Assembly: GCF_030408415.1 (NCBI RefSeq)
Contig: NZ_CP046976.1
Coordinates: forward strand, 1,364,001-1,428,000
Length of the DNA: 64,000 nt
Direction of reading: 5' to 3'
DNA from: Corynebacterium appendicis CIP 107643
GTDB lineage: Bacteria; Actinomycetota; Actinomycetes; Mycobacteriales; Mycobacteriaceae
The translations under genes were made by a program, and so were the position numbers. The notes beneath the pieces were generated by a model, which was given only the letters and a program-made list of their open reading frames with translations, searched no databases and had not been told where the DNA came from. Shown in pieces: positions 26,110-37,209 of the stretch (position 1 is the stretch's first letter; each line of letters opens with the position of its first letter).

Positions 26110-26175
26110 GGTGGTGCGATCTCCTTGTGGTTGTTCTGGCTCTGCGCCAGGTCTTCAGGTCCGAAAAAATTTCTG

Positions 26176-26661
26176 TTAATTCACGCCGGTTGAACCGTAC
26201 CCGCCGGCGCCGCGAACCGTCTCGTCGAGCTCGTCGACCTCCACGAAATCGGGCAGCTCCACGCGCTGCACGACGAGCTGGGCGATGCGCATTCCGCGGG
26301 TGAGCTCGAACGGTGTGTCCTTGTCGGTGTTGAGCAGGCACACCATCAACTCCCCACGGTAGTCCGCATCCACCGTGCCCGGAGCATTCACGATCGTGAT
26401 GCCGTGCTTCGCCGCCAGCCCAGAACGCGGGTGAATCAGCCCGACGGTGCCCAGCGGGAGCGCCAGCGCGACGCCTGTCTTCACCAGGGCGCGCTCCCCC
26501 GGCGCGATCGTGAGCTCCTCCGCGGAATGGAGGTCCACGCCTGCATCGCCGCGGTGCGCACGCTTCGGCACCGGCAGTTCCGGGTCCAGACGCTTCAACG
26601 GGATCGGGCTGATCCCCTCCCCGCCAGCATGTGTCGTTTGATTCGTCGCCTCGTTAGTCAC
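26176..26661 (-). CDS. dut: Deoxyuridine 5'-triphosphate nucleotidohydrolase (dUTPase)
   Basis: This 161-residue trimeric dUTPase converts dUTP to dUMP and PPi, keeping uracil out of DNA and feeding thymidylate synthesis. The five family motifs are visible, among them [11 protein letters not shown] (motif 1), [12 protein letters not shown] (motif 2), [13 protein letters not shown] (motif 3 with catalytic Asp) and the C-terminal [11 protein letters not shown] (motif 5). Length is typical. It is divergent from DUF3093. Confidence 0.97.
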   Translation of the reverse strand: MTNEATNQTTHAGGEGISPIPLKRLDPELPVPKRAHRGDAGVDLHSAEELTIAPGERALVKTGVALALPLGTVGLIHPRSGLAAKHGITIVNAPGTVDADYRGELMVCLLNTDKDTPFELTRGMRIAQLVVQRVELPDFVEVDELDETVRGAGGYGSTGVN

Positions 26662-26760
26662 GGCCCCACACTACGTCACTGCGGCATTGACCCGCCGTCC
26701 GCGGATATGCGTCACCGCGGTGATTCAAGGATTTCCGACACCCTGCTTAACATGGGGGGT

Positions 26761-27324
26761 GTGACTGACAACGCGAATGAGACTGTGACTGGCAACGCCG
26801 CATCCGCCCCCACTGCCGGATCCGCCGGCCCGGAGGTGCTCTACTCGGAACGTCAATGGGTGCCTGTGTGGTGGTGGATCGCCGGCACCGCATTCGCAGC
26901 GCTGCTCGGCGCCCAAATGGGCAACAACCGCGGTTTCTGGTGGTTCGCCATCACCTTCGTTCTCGCTTCCGCCGTGATCGCATGGTTCTTGCTCCACCTG
27001 TCCTCCACAGTGGTGAAGGTGGAGCGCGACGCCGACGGCACCCGCTGGCTGGTGGTGGGAGACGCGAATCTGCCGCACACCGTCGTCACGCGTTCTCTCG
27101 CTGTGCCCAAGTCCGCGAAGCAGAATGCGCTCGGGCGCCAGCTCGACCCGGCAGCGTACCTCATCCATCACGCGTGGGTCGATGAACTCGCCTTGTTGGT
27201 CCTCGACGACCCGGAAGACCCCACGCCGTACTGGCTCGTCTCGTCGAGGAACCCGGCGAAACTGCTCCGCGCGTTCGTACCCGAGCAGGCCGACCGCGCC
27301 GTCGAGCCCCTGCAGAACGGCTAG
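26761..27324 (+). CDS. DUF3093 family membrane protein
   Basis: This 187-residue protein has two transmembrane segments near residues 36-80 (VWWWIAGTAFAALLGAQMG; FWWFAITFVLASAVIAWFLL). A cytoplasmic domain with GRQLDPAAYLIHHAWVDE and PTPYWLVSSRNPAKL follows. The family is actinobacterial and of unknown function. The GTG at 26761 is preferred because TAACAT (26748-26753) ends seven bases before it, giving a leaderless mRNA. A much longer open frame upstream is the antisense of dut. It is convergent with DUF4193. Confidence 0.85.
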   Translation: MTDNANETVTGNAASAPTAGSAGPEVLYSERQWVPVWWWIAGTAFAALLGAQMGNNRGFWWFAITFVLASAVIAWFLLHLSSTVVKVERDADGTRWLVVGDANLPHTVVTRSLAVPKSAKQNALGRQLDPAAYLIHHAWVDELALLVLDDPEDPTPYWLVSSRNPAKLLRAFVPEQADRAVEPLQNG

Positions 27325-27327
27325 ACG

Positions 27328-27621
27328 CTACTCGCAGTCGAGGCAGATCTTCGAACCGTCGGGCTCGGTGTGGCCCAGACGGTTGTTCTTCTGCACCAGG
27401 AAGCAGGACGCGCAGGTGAATTCGTTCTGCTGCTTCGGAACCACGGAGACGTTGAGCTCCTCACCCGTAAGGTCCACCTGCGGCGGGTCGAAAGCGTCGA
27501 CGACTTCGCCGTCGTCGTCCATGCTGCTGCCGGCAACCTCCTCGGCTTTGAGCCCTTCGAGCGAATCGGTCTCGATCTCGTCGTCGAGGCGGCGGCGGGG
27601 CGCGTCGTAATCGGTAGCCAC
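27328..27621 (-). CDS. DUF4193 zinc-ribbon-like protein
   Basis: This 97-residue acidic protein starts MATDYDAPRRRLDDEIETDS. Its C-terminus carries two Cys pairs, FTCASCFLVQKNN and KICLDCE, consistent with a zinc ribbon. The family is highly conserved in actinobacteria and unassigned, and the RbpA-like look is only superficial. It lies three bases from the end of DUF3093 (convergent). Confidence 0.9.
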   Translation of the reverse strand: MATDYDAPRRRLDDEIETDSLEGLKAEEVAGSSMDDDGEVVDAFDPPQVDLTGEELNVSVVPKQQNEFTCASCFLVQKNNRLGHTEPDGSKICLDCE

Positions 27622-27844
27622 GTGTGGGTCTCCTTTGCCATCTGTCTTCGCAGTAATAACCGCGTTTCACGGGGTGGAATTCCACCCGCTGACGGCCTTT
27701 ACTGCCTACTTTCGACGCGATACTAAATGAACCTCGCGCGTCTGTCATGTTTCCCCGCACATTGCGTCTATGGCGTGCCGCACACGGTGAATTTCGCTGC
27801 CGCCACCGCGCACCTTGGGCGGAGGATGACTAGAATCGTCGACC

Positions 27845-28654
27845 ATGAATACTGGGGCCACGGGCACGAACGAAAACCAGGCGCACGCTGCGCAAGAGTC
27901 CACCGAAACCCGCTGCTGCGGGATCGATATCGGCGGCTCGGGTGTCAAGGGCGCGATCGTGGACATGAACACCGGCGAGTTCGTTGGCGACCGGATCAAA
28001 ATTCAAACCCCGCAGCCCGCCACGCCGGATGCTGTTGCCGAAACAGCCGCGGAAATCGTCCGCCAGCTCGGCTGGGACGGCGCGGTGGGCATCTGCCTGC
28101 CGTCTGTGGTCACCGATCAAATAGCGCTCACTGCCGCGAATATCGACGATTCGTGGATCGGCACCAACGTCCACGAACTTTTTACCCGCCACCTGCCGGC
28201 CCGCGAGATCGCAGTGCTTAACGACGCCGATGCCGCCGGCCTGGCCGAAGTCGCCTTCGGGGACGACGTCGTCCGGACGGGCGCTGTCATGTTCCTCACC
28301 TTCGGCACCGGCATCGGCTCCGCATTGCTCATGAACGGTGAGCTATTCCCCAATACCGAGCTGGGACACATGATCGTCGGCGACGAAGAGGCCGAGCACC
28401 AGGCATCCTCCGCTGTGCGCGACCGCGAAGAGCTGAGCTACAAGAAGTGGGCGAAGCGCGTCGACCGCGTGCTTAGCGAATACGCACGCCTATTCAACCC
28501 CGTCGCTTTCGTCGTCGGCGGCGGCATCTCCCGCAAGGCGGACAAGTGGGTCCCACTGCTCACCATCGACACCCCAGTCATTCCCGCGACGCTGCGCAAT
28601 CGCGCCGGCATCATCGGCGCAGCAATGGCTGTGCACAAGCACGTCGCACCCTAA
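27845..28654 (+). CDS. ppgK: Polyphosphate glucokinase
   Basis: This 269-residue ROK-family kinase phosphorylates glucose, preferentially with polyphosphate and also ATP in corynebacteria. Seen are the phosphate loop GIDIGGSGVKGAIVD, the catalytic Asp in VLNDADAAGLAEV, FGTGIGSALLMNGELFPNTE with the glucose-binding Glu, and the C-terminal ARLFNPVAFVVGGGISRKAD. Its strand order with sigA is conserved. TAGAAT (27831-27836) lies eight bases before the ATG, which suggests a leaderless mRNA. In C. glutamicum, as I recall, suhB lies just upstream; it is absent here. Confidence 0.95.
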   Translation: MNTGATGTNENQAHAAQESTETRCCGIDIGGSGVKGAIVDMNTGEFVGDRIKIQTPQPATPDAVAETAAEIVRQLGWDGAVGICLPSVVTDQIALTAANIDDSWIGTNVHELFTRHLPAREIAVLNDADAAGLAEVAFGDDVVRTGAVMFLTFGTGIGSALLMNGELFPNTELGHMIVGDEEAEHQASSAVRDREELSYKKWAKRVDRVLSEYARLFNPVAFVVGGGISRKADKWVPLLTIDTPVIPATLRNRAGIIGAAMAVHKHVAP

Positions 28655-28946
28655 GACTCACCACCCGTACACAAGCAGTCCGGGACCCTTTCGCGGGACG
28701 CCAGGTGAAATTAATGAGTTTGGCAAGGTGACGCTCACCGTGTGCGCGTGCGTATGTTGTAGGGTTGTTCAATACCCAGCGGTACTGGCGCAGGCAGAAA
28801 GTGTTTCCACCGGCGCTGGTGCCGCGCCGTAATTCATGGACGTAGGAATAGACTCCGCTTCCCCGCGTTGATACCAGCGCCGCTGCAGTCCCGTATTGTG
28901 GTGGCACACCAACAAAGAGAAGCGACGAGCTCATGAAAGGTCGTAC
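28655..28946. promoter_or_regulatory. sigA leader and promoter region
   Basis: This 292-base gap holds no protein gene. A -10-like TTGTAGGGT (TAGGGT at 28760-28765) could drive sigA with a leader of about 175 bases. I see several short GC-rich dyads but no recognisable riboswitch. Confidence 0.35.
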
Positions 28947-30536
<1,590 letters not shown>

Positions 30537-30556
30537 TCAACGAACTATCGACGCTA

Positions 30557-30612
30557 AAGCCCGTAGGTCTCCGGCTCTCACATGCTGGGGTTGCCTACGG
30601 GCTTCTCTATTA
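30557..30612 (+). terminator. sigA terminator
   Basis: AAGCCCGTAGG (30557-30567) and CCTACGGGCTT (30594-30604) form an 11-bp perfect stem with a 26-base loop, followed by a pyrimidine/U-rich stretch (CTCTATTATT). Confidence 0.8.
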
Positions 30613-30652
30613 TTGTCTAGCTGGTTCCTTCCTCCTCGCCGAGGTTAAATTT

Positions 30653-30671
30653 CCAAACAGGGGTGAGATCT
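30653..30671. repeat. Orphan IS3-type terminal sequence
   Basis: CCAAACAGGGGT (30653-30664) is identical to the outer end of the truncated IS3 copy (10214-10225), and the next seven bases match at four positions. It appears to be a relic of a lost insertion, in an otherwise gene-free 226-base gap after sigA. Confidence 0.4.
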
Positions 30672-30762
30672 TTTGTTGCCCACCCATAACCGACCAAAAG
30701 CACCTGGAAGCGATGGGAATCTCCCGCCAGAATTCAGCAAGAGACGACACCTCGAAAACGGG

Positions 30763-31341
30763 CTAGGTGTTCTCCGTGAACCGGTCGTTCGGGCGCTCGA
30801 AGATCTGCTCGTTGACCTCGCCCGGGCCAGCGGGGGCGGGATCGTCGAAATCGGTGTAGCTGCTCGGGTCGTCGTACAGCATGGAGACGAGGAGGACGCT
30901 AACGAGGACAGCGACCACCAGAGCGCAGACATTCAGAACAATGCCGATGATGGCCGGGGCGAGTCCGCCGCGGCGCAAGCCCCGGCGGTTCTGGCTGATG
31001 CCGATGGCGCCGAACACAATGCCGGCGATCGCGGTCATTGAGCCGAGGATGATGAACCACCACGAGGTGAGCGCCGTGGCGATGCCCATCACCAGTGAAG
31101 CGATAGCGAAACCGTTGGTGCGGGGCTGCCCGTTGCCGTGGTTGGCGTAACCGGACGGTAAATAGGAATTCGGCCCGTGGGGGTTGTAGCGCCCGTACGC
31201 GTCGACGGGGCCGTCCGTGAAGGGTTGACCGTAGCCGTCGAACTGCCCGGCGCGCTCATGTGAGTAGCCGCCGTGGGGCTCGTTCAACGGATCCCGCGGG
31301 CTGCGCGGGTAACCAGCGCCGTAAGGATTCGGATGAACCAT
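30763..31341 (-). CDS. DUF4190-type membrane protein
   Basis: This 192-residue protein has an N-terminal 75 residues that are Gly/Pro/Tyr/Asn-rich and disordered (YGQPFTDGPVDAYGRYNPHG). Two transmembrane helices in the DUF4190 arrangement follow, NGFAIASLVMGIATALTSWW and GLAPAIIGIVLNVCALVVAV, with the polar GAIGISQNRRGLRRGG loop between them. An acidic C-terminal tail ends the protein. Function is unknown. It follows the helicase gene by 13 bases. Confidence 0.8.
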   Translation of the reverse strand: MVHPNPYGAGYPRSPRDPLNEPHGGYSHERAGQFDGYGQPFTDGPVDAYGRYNPHGPNSYLPSGYANHGNGQPRTNGFAIASLVMGIATALTSWWFIILGSMTAIAGIVFGAIGISQNRRGLRRGGLAPAIIGIVLNVCALVVAVLVSVLLVSMLYDDPSSYTDFDDPAPAGPGEVNEQIFERPNDRFTENT

Positions 31342-31354
31342 GGTGACCCCGACC

Positions 31355-33109
31355 CTACCATTGCTGCAGGTACTTGATTCGTTCCCTGAGCTGGTCCGCA
31401 GAGCACAGAGCGGTGGGCGGACCGCCGCATGCCTTGCGCACCTCGGTGTGGATTGCGCCGTGCGGCCGGCCGGTGCGCGCCGCCATGATGGACACGCGCG
31501 TGTTCAGCTCCTGGCGCAGCGCCGGGATGTCCTCCGACGCGACACCGCTGCCGTTGGTGGTGGTGCTGGCGGGCGCGGCCGGCGGGCGCGCTTCCCGCTC
31601 CTTCGCGGCGGCAGCCTCTTCGGCCCGGCGCGCTTTCTCTTCTGCTTCGCGGGCGTCGAGCTGCTCGGACTGGCGCTTGCGCAGGAGTGTCTTGACTTGC
31701 TCGGCATCGAGCAGGCCGGGAAGACCGAGGAAGTCCTGTTCTTCGTCGGTGCCGGCCATCGTGGGGGTGCCGTATGTGGAGCCGTCGAAGATGAGGGAGT
31801 CGAGCTCCGCAGACGCACCGATGGACTCGTAGGTCGCGGCTTCGTCGGGCTCGCTGCGTTTCTGGTTGGCTTGCTCGATCAGCTCATCGGACCAACCGGA
31901 TTCGCGGTGGGGTTTGCCCAGCACGTGGTCGCGGGAGACCTCCATCTCCTCCGCCAGGCGCAGCAGCACGGGCACGGACGGCAGGAAGATCGAAGCTGAC
32001 TCGCCCGGCATGCGGGAACGCACGAAACGGCCGATCGCCTGCGCGAAAAACAGCGGCGTCGACGCGGAAGTCGCGTACACGCCCACAGCCAGGCGGGGCA
32101 CGTCCACGCCCTCGGACACCATGCGCACGGCAACGAGCCACTCGTCCTGGGAGTCGGAGAATTCCGCGATGCGTTTCGACGACCCCGGCTCGTCCGACAG
32201 CACCACCGTCACCGGGGTGTTGCTGATCGTCTGCAAGATCTTCGCGTAGGCGCGCGCCGTCGTCGTGTCGGTGGCGATGACGAGGCCGCCGGCGTCTGGC
32301 ATGTGGCCGCGGATCTTCGTCAGGCGAGTCTGCGCGGCTTGGAGCACCGAGGCGATCCAGTCGCCCTTCGGGTCCAGCGCGGTCTTCCAGGCACGCGCCG
32401 TCTGCGCCGCGTCGAGCGGCTCGCCTAGGCGCGCGGAGTACTCCTCGCCCGCAGAATCCTTCCACTGCGCCTCGCCGCTGTAGGCGAGGAAGACGACGGG
32501 GCGCACCACTCCGTCGGCAAGCGCTTCCGCGTAGCCGTACGTGTAGTCCGCCTTAGAAACAAGGTGGCCTTCCCCGTCTTCTTCGTACGTGACAAAAGGG
32601 ATGGCGGAATCGTCGGATCGAAACGGCGTGCCGGTCAGCGCCAAGCGGTGCTCGACGTCGTTGTACGCCTCGCGCACACCGTCACCCCAGCTCTTCGCGT
32701 CGCCAGCGTGGTGGATCTCGTCCAGGATCACCAGCGTGCGGCGCGAGGAGGCCACCGCGTGGTGCTTGAACGGGTGCATTCCCACTTGGGCGTAAGTGAC
32801 CACGATGCCGTCGTAAGCGGGGTTCACGGCAGACGAGTTGGTGAACTCAGGGTCGAGCGAGAGCCCGAAACGTGCCGCGGCTTGGGACCACTGGACCTTC
32901 AGGTGTTCCGTGGGCACCACGACGATGATGCGCTCCACGGTCTTCTGCGCGTGCAGCGTGCTCGCCAACGTCAGCGCGAAGGTCGTCTTACCCGCACCGG
33001 GTGTAGCGACGGCGAGGAAGTCCTTCGGCTGCGTAGCAGTGAAAAGGTCAAGGGCCTCCTGCTGCCATTGGCGCAGAGACGGCCCCTTGCCCGGTGCTGC
33101 GGATGTCAC
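31355..33109 (-). CDS. SF2 DEAD/DEAH-box helicase (DEIH type)
   Basis: This 584-residue helicase has Walker A in VATPGAGKTTFAL, motif II as VILDEIHHAGDAKSW, motif III LTGTPFRSDD and motif VI QAIGRFVRSRMPG. The C-terminal region is a charged, Ala/Glu/Arg-rich coiled segment (about 470-530) plus a short conserved end. It belongs to the actinobacterial branch usually found next to DUF3039 and resembles UvrB/XPB-like helicases. The substrate is unknown. The GTG at 33109 overlaps the DUF3039 stop by four bases (GTGA), so they are coupled. Confidence 0.88.
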   Translation of the reverse strand: MTSAAPGKGPSLRQWQQEALDLFTATQPKDFLAVATPGAGKTTFALTLASTLHAQKTVERIIVVVPTEHLKVQWSQAAARFGLSLDPEFTNSSAVNPAYDGIVVTYAQVGMHPFKHHAVASSRRTLVILDEIHHAGDAKSWGDGVREAYNDVEHRLALTGTPFRSDDSAIPFVTYEEDGEGHLVSKADYTYGYAEALADGVVRPVVFLAYSGEAQWKDSAGEEYSARLGEPLDAAQTARAWKTALDPKGDWIASVLQAAQTRLTKIRGHMPDAGGLVIATDTTTARAYAKILQTISNTPVTVVLSDEPGSSKRIAEFSDSQDEWLVAVRMVSEGVDVPRLAVGVYATSASTPLFFAQAIGRFVRSRMPGESASIFLPSVPVLLRLAEEMEVSRDHVLGKPHRESGWSDELIEQANQKRSEPDEAATYESIGASAELDSLIFDGSTYGTPTMAGTDEEQDFLGLPGLLDAEQVKTLLRKRQSEQLDAREAEEKARRAEEAAAAKEREARPPAAPASTTTNGSGVASEDIPALRQELNTRVSIMAARTGRPHGAIHTEVRKACGGPPTALCSADQLRERIKYLQQW

Positions 33110-33360
33110 TTGCGGCGCAGCCCCTTGTAGATGCGCTCGCAGTCGGGGCACACCGGGGAGCCGGGCTTGGCTTGCTTTCGCACGGGGAAGGTCTCCCCGC
33201 ACAACGCGACGACCATGTCTCCGCTGATGGCGGAGTGCACGATCTTGTCCTTCTTCACGTAGTGGAAGAAGTCCGGGGTGTCATTGCCCTGCGATGTGTC
33301 TTCGCGGACATCGGGCCGTTCAATCGTCTTCGTCGTTGTCTGCGTCACGAACACCATCAT
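33106..33360 (-). CDS. DUF3039 family small protein
   Basis: This 84-residue protein has Cys residues in ALCGETF and SPVCPDCERIYKGL, which suggests a zinc site. The family is actinobacterial and uncharacterised, and nearly always precedes the helicase gene, as here with a four-base overlap. Several starts are possible (ATG 33360 or 33357, GTG 33354 or 33348). The conserved part begins at TKTIERPD. It is divergent from DUF3099. Confidence 0.85.
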   Translation of the reverse strand: MMVFVTQTTTKTIERPDVREDTSQGNDTPDFFHYVKKDKIVHSAISGDMVVALCGETFPVRKQAKPGSPVCPDCERIYKGLRRK

Positions 33361-33446
33361 GCCTCATTGCCCAAACCATGTTTAAAAGCCGTGTTGGCCG
33401 CCGATTGCTCGCGGAAGCACGCCCGCCACGTCTACCCTAGGGTCCC

Positions 33447-33887
33447 ATGAGCACAGCAGGCGGTTTCAGCGACCAACCCGTCGTGGATGCAGATTCCGTG
33501 AGCTCGCCCGGCAAGCGCTTTTCGCGACGCAAGGCCGAGTTGATCACGTCCGCGAAGCGTTCCCCGATGGAGAATCTCCGTTCCCGCGAGCGCGCTTATC
33601 TCATTATGCAAGGAATGCGCATACCGTTCGTGTTCCTTTCGATCGCGGCGGTGATGTGGTGGCACAACTGGGTTCTCGCGATCATTTTCTTCGCCATTTC
33701 GATCCCGCTGCCGTGGATTTCGGTCGTGGTGGCCAACGACGGCAACGAGGTCCGCGACAAGCGTTCGCGCAACGTGTACAAGCCCGCCGCAGCACGCCAA
33801 AAGCAGCTCGCAGCCGCGCGTCAGCAGCAGCTCACCGAGCGCGCCCACACAGAGCACACCCCCGAGACCATCGACCACGAGGATTAA
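33447..33887 (+). CDS. DUF3099 family membrane protein
   Basis: This 146-residue protein starts with a cytoplasmic N-terminus carrying the conserved KRFSRRKAELITSAKRSP region. Two closely spaced transmembrane helices follow (GMRIPFVFLSIAAVMWWHNW; VLAIIFFAISIPLPWISVVV), then a basic, Ala/Gln-rich tail. The family is actinobacterial with no known role. TACCCT (33433-33438) lies eight bases before the ATG, so the mRNA may be leaderless. It is followed 10 bases later by the methyltransferase. Confidence 0.85.
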   Translation: MSTAGGFSDQPVVDADSVSSPGKRFSRRKAELITSAKRSPMENLRSRERAYLIMQGMRIPFVFLSIAAVMWWHNWVLAIIFFAISIPLPWISVVVANDGNEVRDKRSRNVYKPAAARQKQLAAARQQQLTERAHTEHTPETIDHED

Positions 33888-33897
33888 GGAGCACACA

Positions 33898-35421
33898 GTG
33901 CAGCCCACCGATATCGCGCGCGACTTGGTCCGCGAATTCACGTCCGCCGGGTTCACCTCGGACTCCATCGCCGCGCACCTCGGTCCCGACGCAATGGAGG
34001 CACTGTTCCGCGGCGAGCCCGGCGCGGTCCTCGAGGCGTGCGGCGACTCACGCTTGTCGGGCCTCATCCGCTTCTTCCTCGTGCGCGAGAAAATGACGGC
34101 GGAGGAGCTCTCCGAGCACCTACCGGCGCGTCTCGTGCTTTCGCTTATCGACGCCGCAGTGGTCTCCCCCACCCCCTCCGGCGACCTGCAGATCGCGCTG
34201 GATATCCGGCCCCACATCATCGCCGGGCGCGACCGCTTCATCTTTTCCGATTTGGACGCCTCGATGACCGACCATGTGCCGGGCCCAGACCACGTGCTCG
34301 GCGTCGGCGCGGCCAGCCTGTCGCTGTTGTCCGCGACTCCCCTGACCCCGGTCGAGTCGGTGCTGGATCTCGGCACCGGTTCAGGCGTTCAGGCGCTGGC
34401 GCAGGCGCAAACGGCCGAGCGCGTGGTGGCCACCGACGTCCACGAGCGCGCGCTCACCCTTGCCGACGCCACCATGGCCGGCGCCGGGGTGGACAATGTG
34501 GAGCTGCGCCACGGGTCCTGGTTCGAGCCCGTCGACGGCGAACGCTTCGACCGCATTGTGGCTAACCCGCCGTTCGTCGTCGGCCTGCCGGAGGTCGGCC
34601 ACGTCTACCGCGACTCAGGTTTGGACCTCGATGGCGCCTCGGAGCTCGTCGTCTCCTCTGTCCCCGACTACTTGGCCCAGAACGGCTCGGCATTCATTCT
34701 CGGCTCCTGGGTGCACACCAGCGAGCAGTCGTGGGAGCAGCGCGTTGCCAGCTGGTTTCCCTCCAGCGGCGTGTCCGCATGGGTCCTGCAGCGCGATGTC
34801 GTCGACCCGGCACTCTACGTGTCCACGTGGCTGAAAGACGAGTCCGTCGATCCGCGCTCCGCTGACGGCATTGCCCGCACCCGGCACTGGCTCTCCCACT
34901 TCCGCGACGAAGATGTCCGCGCTGTCGGATTCGGCTGGATCTTCATCCGCGATATCGGGGACGCCCCCACAGAGGTCACCACCGAAACGCTGTCCCAGCC
35001 GTTCACGGACCCGCTCGGCCCCGAGGTCGATGAGTACTTCGTGAGGATGGAGTGGCTGCGGGAGACGTCGATAAGCGATGTGCTGGGTGCGAGCTATGCT
35101 CTGCGGCCCGGCGTCGCGATGGAAGACGTGAGCCTCGCCGACGCCGAGACCGGAATGGGTTTTGCCCCCGAGGTCAAACGCATCACGCGCACCGACGGCC
35201 CGCGTTTTTCCCACGAGGTCGACGACGCCGTCGCCGCGATCATCGCCGGGCTCAACCCCGACGGGCTGCCGCTGCGCGACATTGTCTCTCTCTGGGCCGC
35301 CTCCCACGGGCTCGACGACGACGCCGAAGAAGCACTCGGCCACGATGCCGCCGGTGTCGTCGTGGACTTGATCCGCCACGGTTTCGTCTTGCCCGCCGAC
35401 CTCATCAGCATCAACAGCTAA
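33898..35421 (+). CDS. Class I SAM-dependent methyltransferase (HemK/RsmC-like core, fused domains)
   Basis: This 507-residue protein has an N-terminal helical winged-type domain (about 1-135). A Rossmann core carries motif [16 protein letters not shown] and the N6-adenine/Gln methyltransferase motif [11 protein letters not shown] long C-terminal domain (about 310-507) follows. The NPPF motif marks methylation of an amide or exocyclic nitrogen, in a protein or RNA; the target is unknown. The GTG at 33898 has AAGGAG upstream. It is located between DUF3099 and dtd as in C. glutamicum. Two copies of the 11-mer lie inside. Confidence 0.85.
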   Translation: MQPTDIARDLVREFTSAGFTSDSIAAHLGPDAMEALFRGEPGAVLEACGDSRLSGLIRFFLVREKMTAEELSEHLPARLVLSLIDAAVVSPTPSGDLQIALDIRPHIIAGRDRFIFSDLDASMTDHVPGPDHVLGVGAASLSLLSATPLTPVESVLDLGTGSGVQALAQAQTAERVVATDVHERALTLADATMAGAGVDNVELRHGSWFEPVDGERFDRIVANPPFVVGLPEVGHVYRDSGLDLDGASELVVSSVPDYLAQNGSAFILGSWVHTSEQSWEQRVASWFPSSGVSAWVLQRDVVDPALYVSTWLKDESVDPRSADGIARTRHWLSHFRDEDVRAVGFGWIFIRDIGDAPTEVTTETLSQPFTDPLGPEVDEYFVRMEWLRETSISDVLGASYALRPGVAMEDVSLADAETGMGFAPEVKRITRTDGPRFSHEVDDAVAAIIAGLNPDGLPLRDIVSLWAASHGLDDDAEEALGHDAAGVVVDLIRHGFVLPADLISINS

Positions 35422-35447
35422 TTCGTCCCGACCCCGAAAGGAACCCC

Positions 35448-35882
35448 ATGAAAGCCGTACTCACGCGCGTCACTGAAGCATCCGTCGCCGTCGACGGCGA
35501 GACCGTCGGCGCCATCGATTGCCACGAGACCGGTGGTATCCTCGCCCTCGTCGGTGTCGGGAACGACGACGCCGACGACGCATGGGAGACCATGGTGCGC
35601 AAGATCGCCGAACTGCGCATCTTGGACGGCGAAGTCTCCGCCGAAGAAGCAGGCGCCCCCGTCCTGCTCGTCAGTCAATTCACGCTCATGGGACGCACGA
35701 AGAAGGGCCGCCGACCGTCCTGGTCCGACGCCGCGCCGGGAGATGTCGCCGAGCCCATCATCGCCAAGATCGCCGCCGGGTTGCGCGAGCGCGGAATCCA
35801 CGTCGAAGAGGGCCGTTTCGGCGCGATGATGGAGGTCTCCTCAGTCAACTCCGGGCCGTTTACAGTAACTGTTGAAAGCTAA
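35448..35882 (+). CDS. dtd: D-aminoacyl-tRNA deacylase
   Basis: This 144-residue DTD hydrolyses D-amino acids (and Gly from tRNA-Ala) off tRNA. It starts [20 protein letters not shown], with the [17 protein letters not shown] catalytic stretch (Ser-Gln-Phe-Thr) and the C-terminal [11 protein letters not shown] corresponding to the Gly-Pro motif that selects chirality. The ATG at 35448 has GAAAGGA upstream. A longer frame from 35052 is a shadow of the methyltransferase gene. It lies 26 bases after that gene. Confidence 0.95.
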   Translation: MKAVLTRVTEASVAVDGETVGAIDCHETGGILALVGVGNDDADDAWETMVRKIAELRILDGEVSAEEAGAPVLLVSQFTLMGRTKKGRRPSWSDAAPGDVAEPIIAKIAAGLRERGIHVEEGRFGAMMEVSSVNSGPFTVTVES

Positions 35883-35987
35883 AACCGACCTGCTAAAGTC
35901 CCAATCACGGCAATCGCGCATCCGCTCCCCACAGCAGACCCCAGATGAGCTGCATGAATGAATGCGAAGACGGCAGGGTCTCACCGC

Positions 35988-36016
35988 GGGAACAAACTGC
36001 TCTTGTCCGGCGTTAG
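35988..36016 (+). promoter_or_regulatory. Putative SigH-type promoter of sigB
   Basis: GGGAAC (35988-35993) and CGTTAG (36011-36016) are separated by 17 bases. This fits the corynebacterial SigH consensus GGAA...GTT used for stress induction of sigB. The ATG follows about 30 bases later. Confidence 0.65.
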
Positions 36017-36053
36017 AACGATAGATTCGCGAGACTTGAAGGAGCTTTCATCC

Positions 36054-37049
36054 ATGACTCAGCCCAATGTAGATCATGTCGATGACAATGAGGAAAAAGT
36101 CGACCGCGGGAACCGTCGAAATCAGACGAATGACAACCCGTCAGCCGACCTCGTCCGCGTCTACCTGAACGGTATCGGCAAGACTGCTCTTCTGAACGCT
36201 GAGGAAGAGGTCGAGCTCGCGCAGCGCATCGAGGTGGGTCTCTACGCGCAGAAACTTCTTGACGATCCGGACGTCGAGCTCACCCGCGCCAAGCGCCGCG
36301 ACTTGAAAATCCTGGCGAAGGACGGCCGCAAGGCCCGCTCCCACCTCCTAGAGGCGAACCTGCGCCTCGTGGTCTCGCTGGCCAAGCGCTACACCGGCCG
36401 CGGCATGCCGCTGCTGGACCTCATCCAGGAAGGCAACCTCGGCCTGATCCGCGCGATGGAGAAGTTCGACTACACCAAGGGCTTCAAGTTCTCCACGTAC
36501 GCTACCTGGTGGATCCGCCAAGCGATCACCCGCGGCATGGCCGACCAGTCGCGCACGATCCGCCTCCCAGTCCACCTCGTCGAGCAGGTGAACAAGCTCT
36601 CCCGCATCCGCCGTGAGATGTACCAGTCCCTCGGCCGCGAACCCACGAACGAAGAGCTGTCCGAGGAGTCCGGCATCGAGGAATCCAAGATCGAGATGCT
36701 GCTGCGCCAGTCCCGCGACCCGGTGAGCCTGGACATGCCCGTCGGCGCCGACGAGGAAGCCCCGCTGGGCGATTTCATCGAGGACGCGGAGGCAGCCGAC
36801 GCCGAGGACGCAGTGGTCTCCGCCCTGCGCCACGACGACATCAACGACATCATCGGCGGCCTCGAGCAGCGCGAGCAAGACGTCATCCGTCTGCGCTACG
36901 GGCTCGATGACGGCGTGCCGCGCACCCTCGACCAGATCGGCCGCAAGTTCGGGCTGTCGCGTGAGCGCGTCCGCCAGATCGAGCGCGAAGTGATGAGCAA
37001 GCTGCGCGTCGGCGACCGCGCCGACCGCCTGCGCGACTACGCGTTGTAG
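36054..37049 (+). CDS. sigB: Group 2 sigma factor SigB
   Basis: This 331-residue sigma-70 of the non-essential SigB type drives stationary-phase and stress genes. It lacks region 1.1. Region 1.2 is [20 protein letters not shown], region 2 is [20 protein letters not shown] and [18 protein letters not shown], and region 4.2 is [20 protein letters not shown]. The ATG at 36054 has AAGGAG eight bases upstream and gives the same length I recall for C. glutamicum SigB. It is separated from dtxR by a hairpin. Confidence 0.95.
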   Translation: MTQPNVDHVDDNEEKVDRGNRRNQTNDNPSADLVRVYLNGIGKTALLNAEEEVELAQRIEVGLYAQKLLDDPDVELTRAKRRDLKILAKDGRKARSHLLEANLRLVVSLAKRYTGRGMPLLDLIQEGNLGLIRAMEKFDYTKGFKFSTYATWWIRQAITRGMADQSRTIRLPVHLVEQVNKLSRIRREMYQSLGREPTNEELSEESGIEESKIEMLLRQSRDPVSLDMPVGADEEAPLGDFIEDAEAADAEDAVVSALRHDDINDIIGGLEQREQDVIRLRYGLDDGVPRTLDQIGRKFGLSRERVRQIEREVMSKLRVGDRADRLRDYAL

Positions 37050-37053
37050 GCCG

Positions 37054-37096
37054 GTAACCCAGACGCACCGTCCGAATGGCGGTGTGTTCTGGGTTA
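37054..37096. terminator. Hairpin between sigB and dtxR
   Basis: GTAACCCAGA plus GCACCG (37054-37070) pairs with CGGTGTG plus TCTGGGTTAC (about 37080-37096), a long stem with one bulge region, followed by TATGTG rather than a T run. It is a likely terminator or processing hairpin for sigB mRNA. Confidence 0.6.
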
Positions 37097-37209
37097 CTAT
37101 GTGCTCTAGTCTTTAGTCGTATTCGTAAACGCCGTCAGCCATGGTGGCGTTGTGGTGGTAGCGCAGCTTTGACTGCGGCCGCCGTGTGAAAGATTGAGGG
37201 AAGTCCGTA

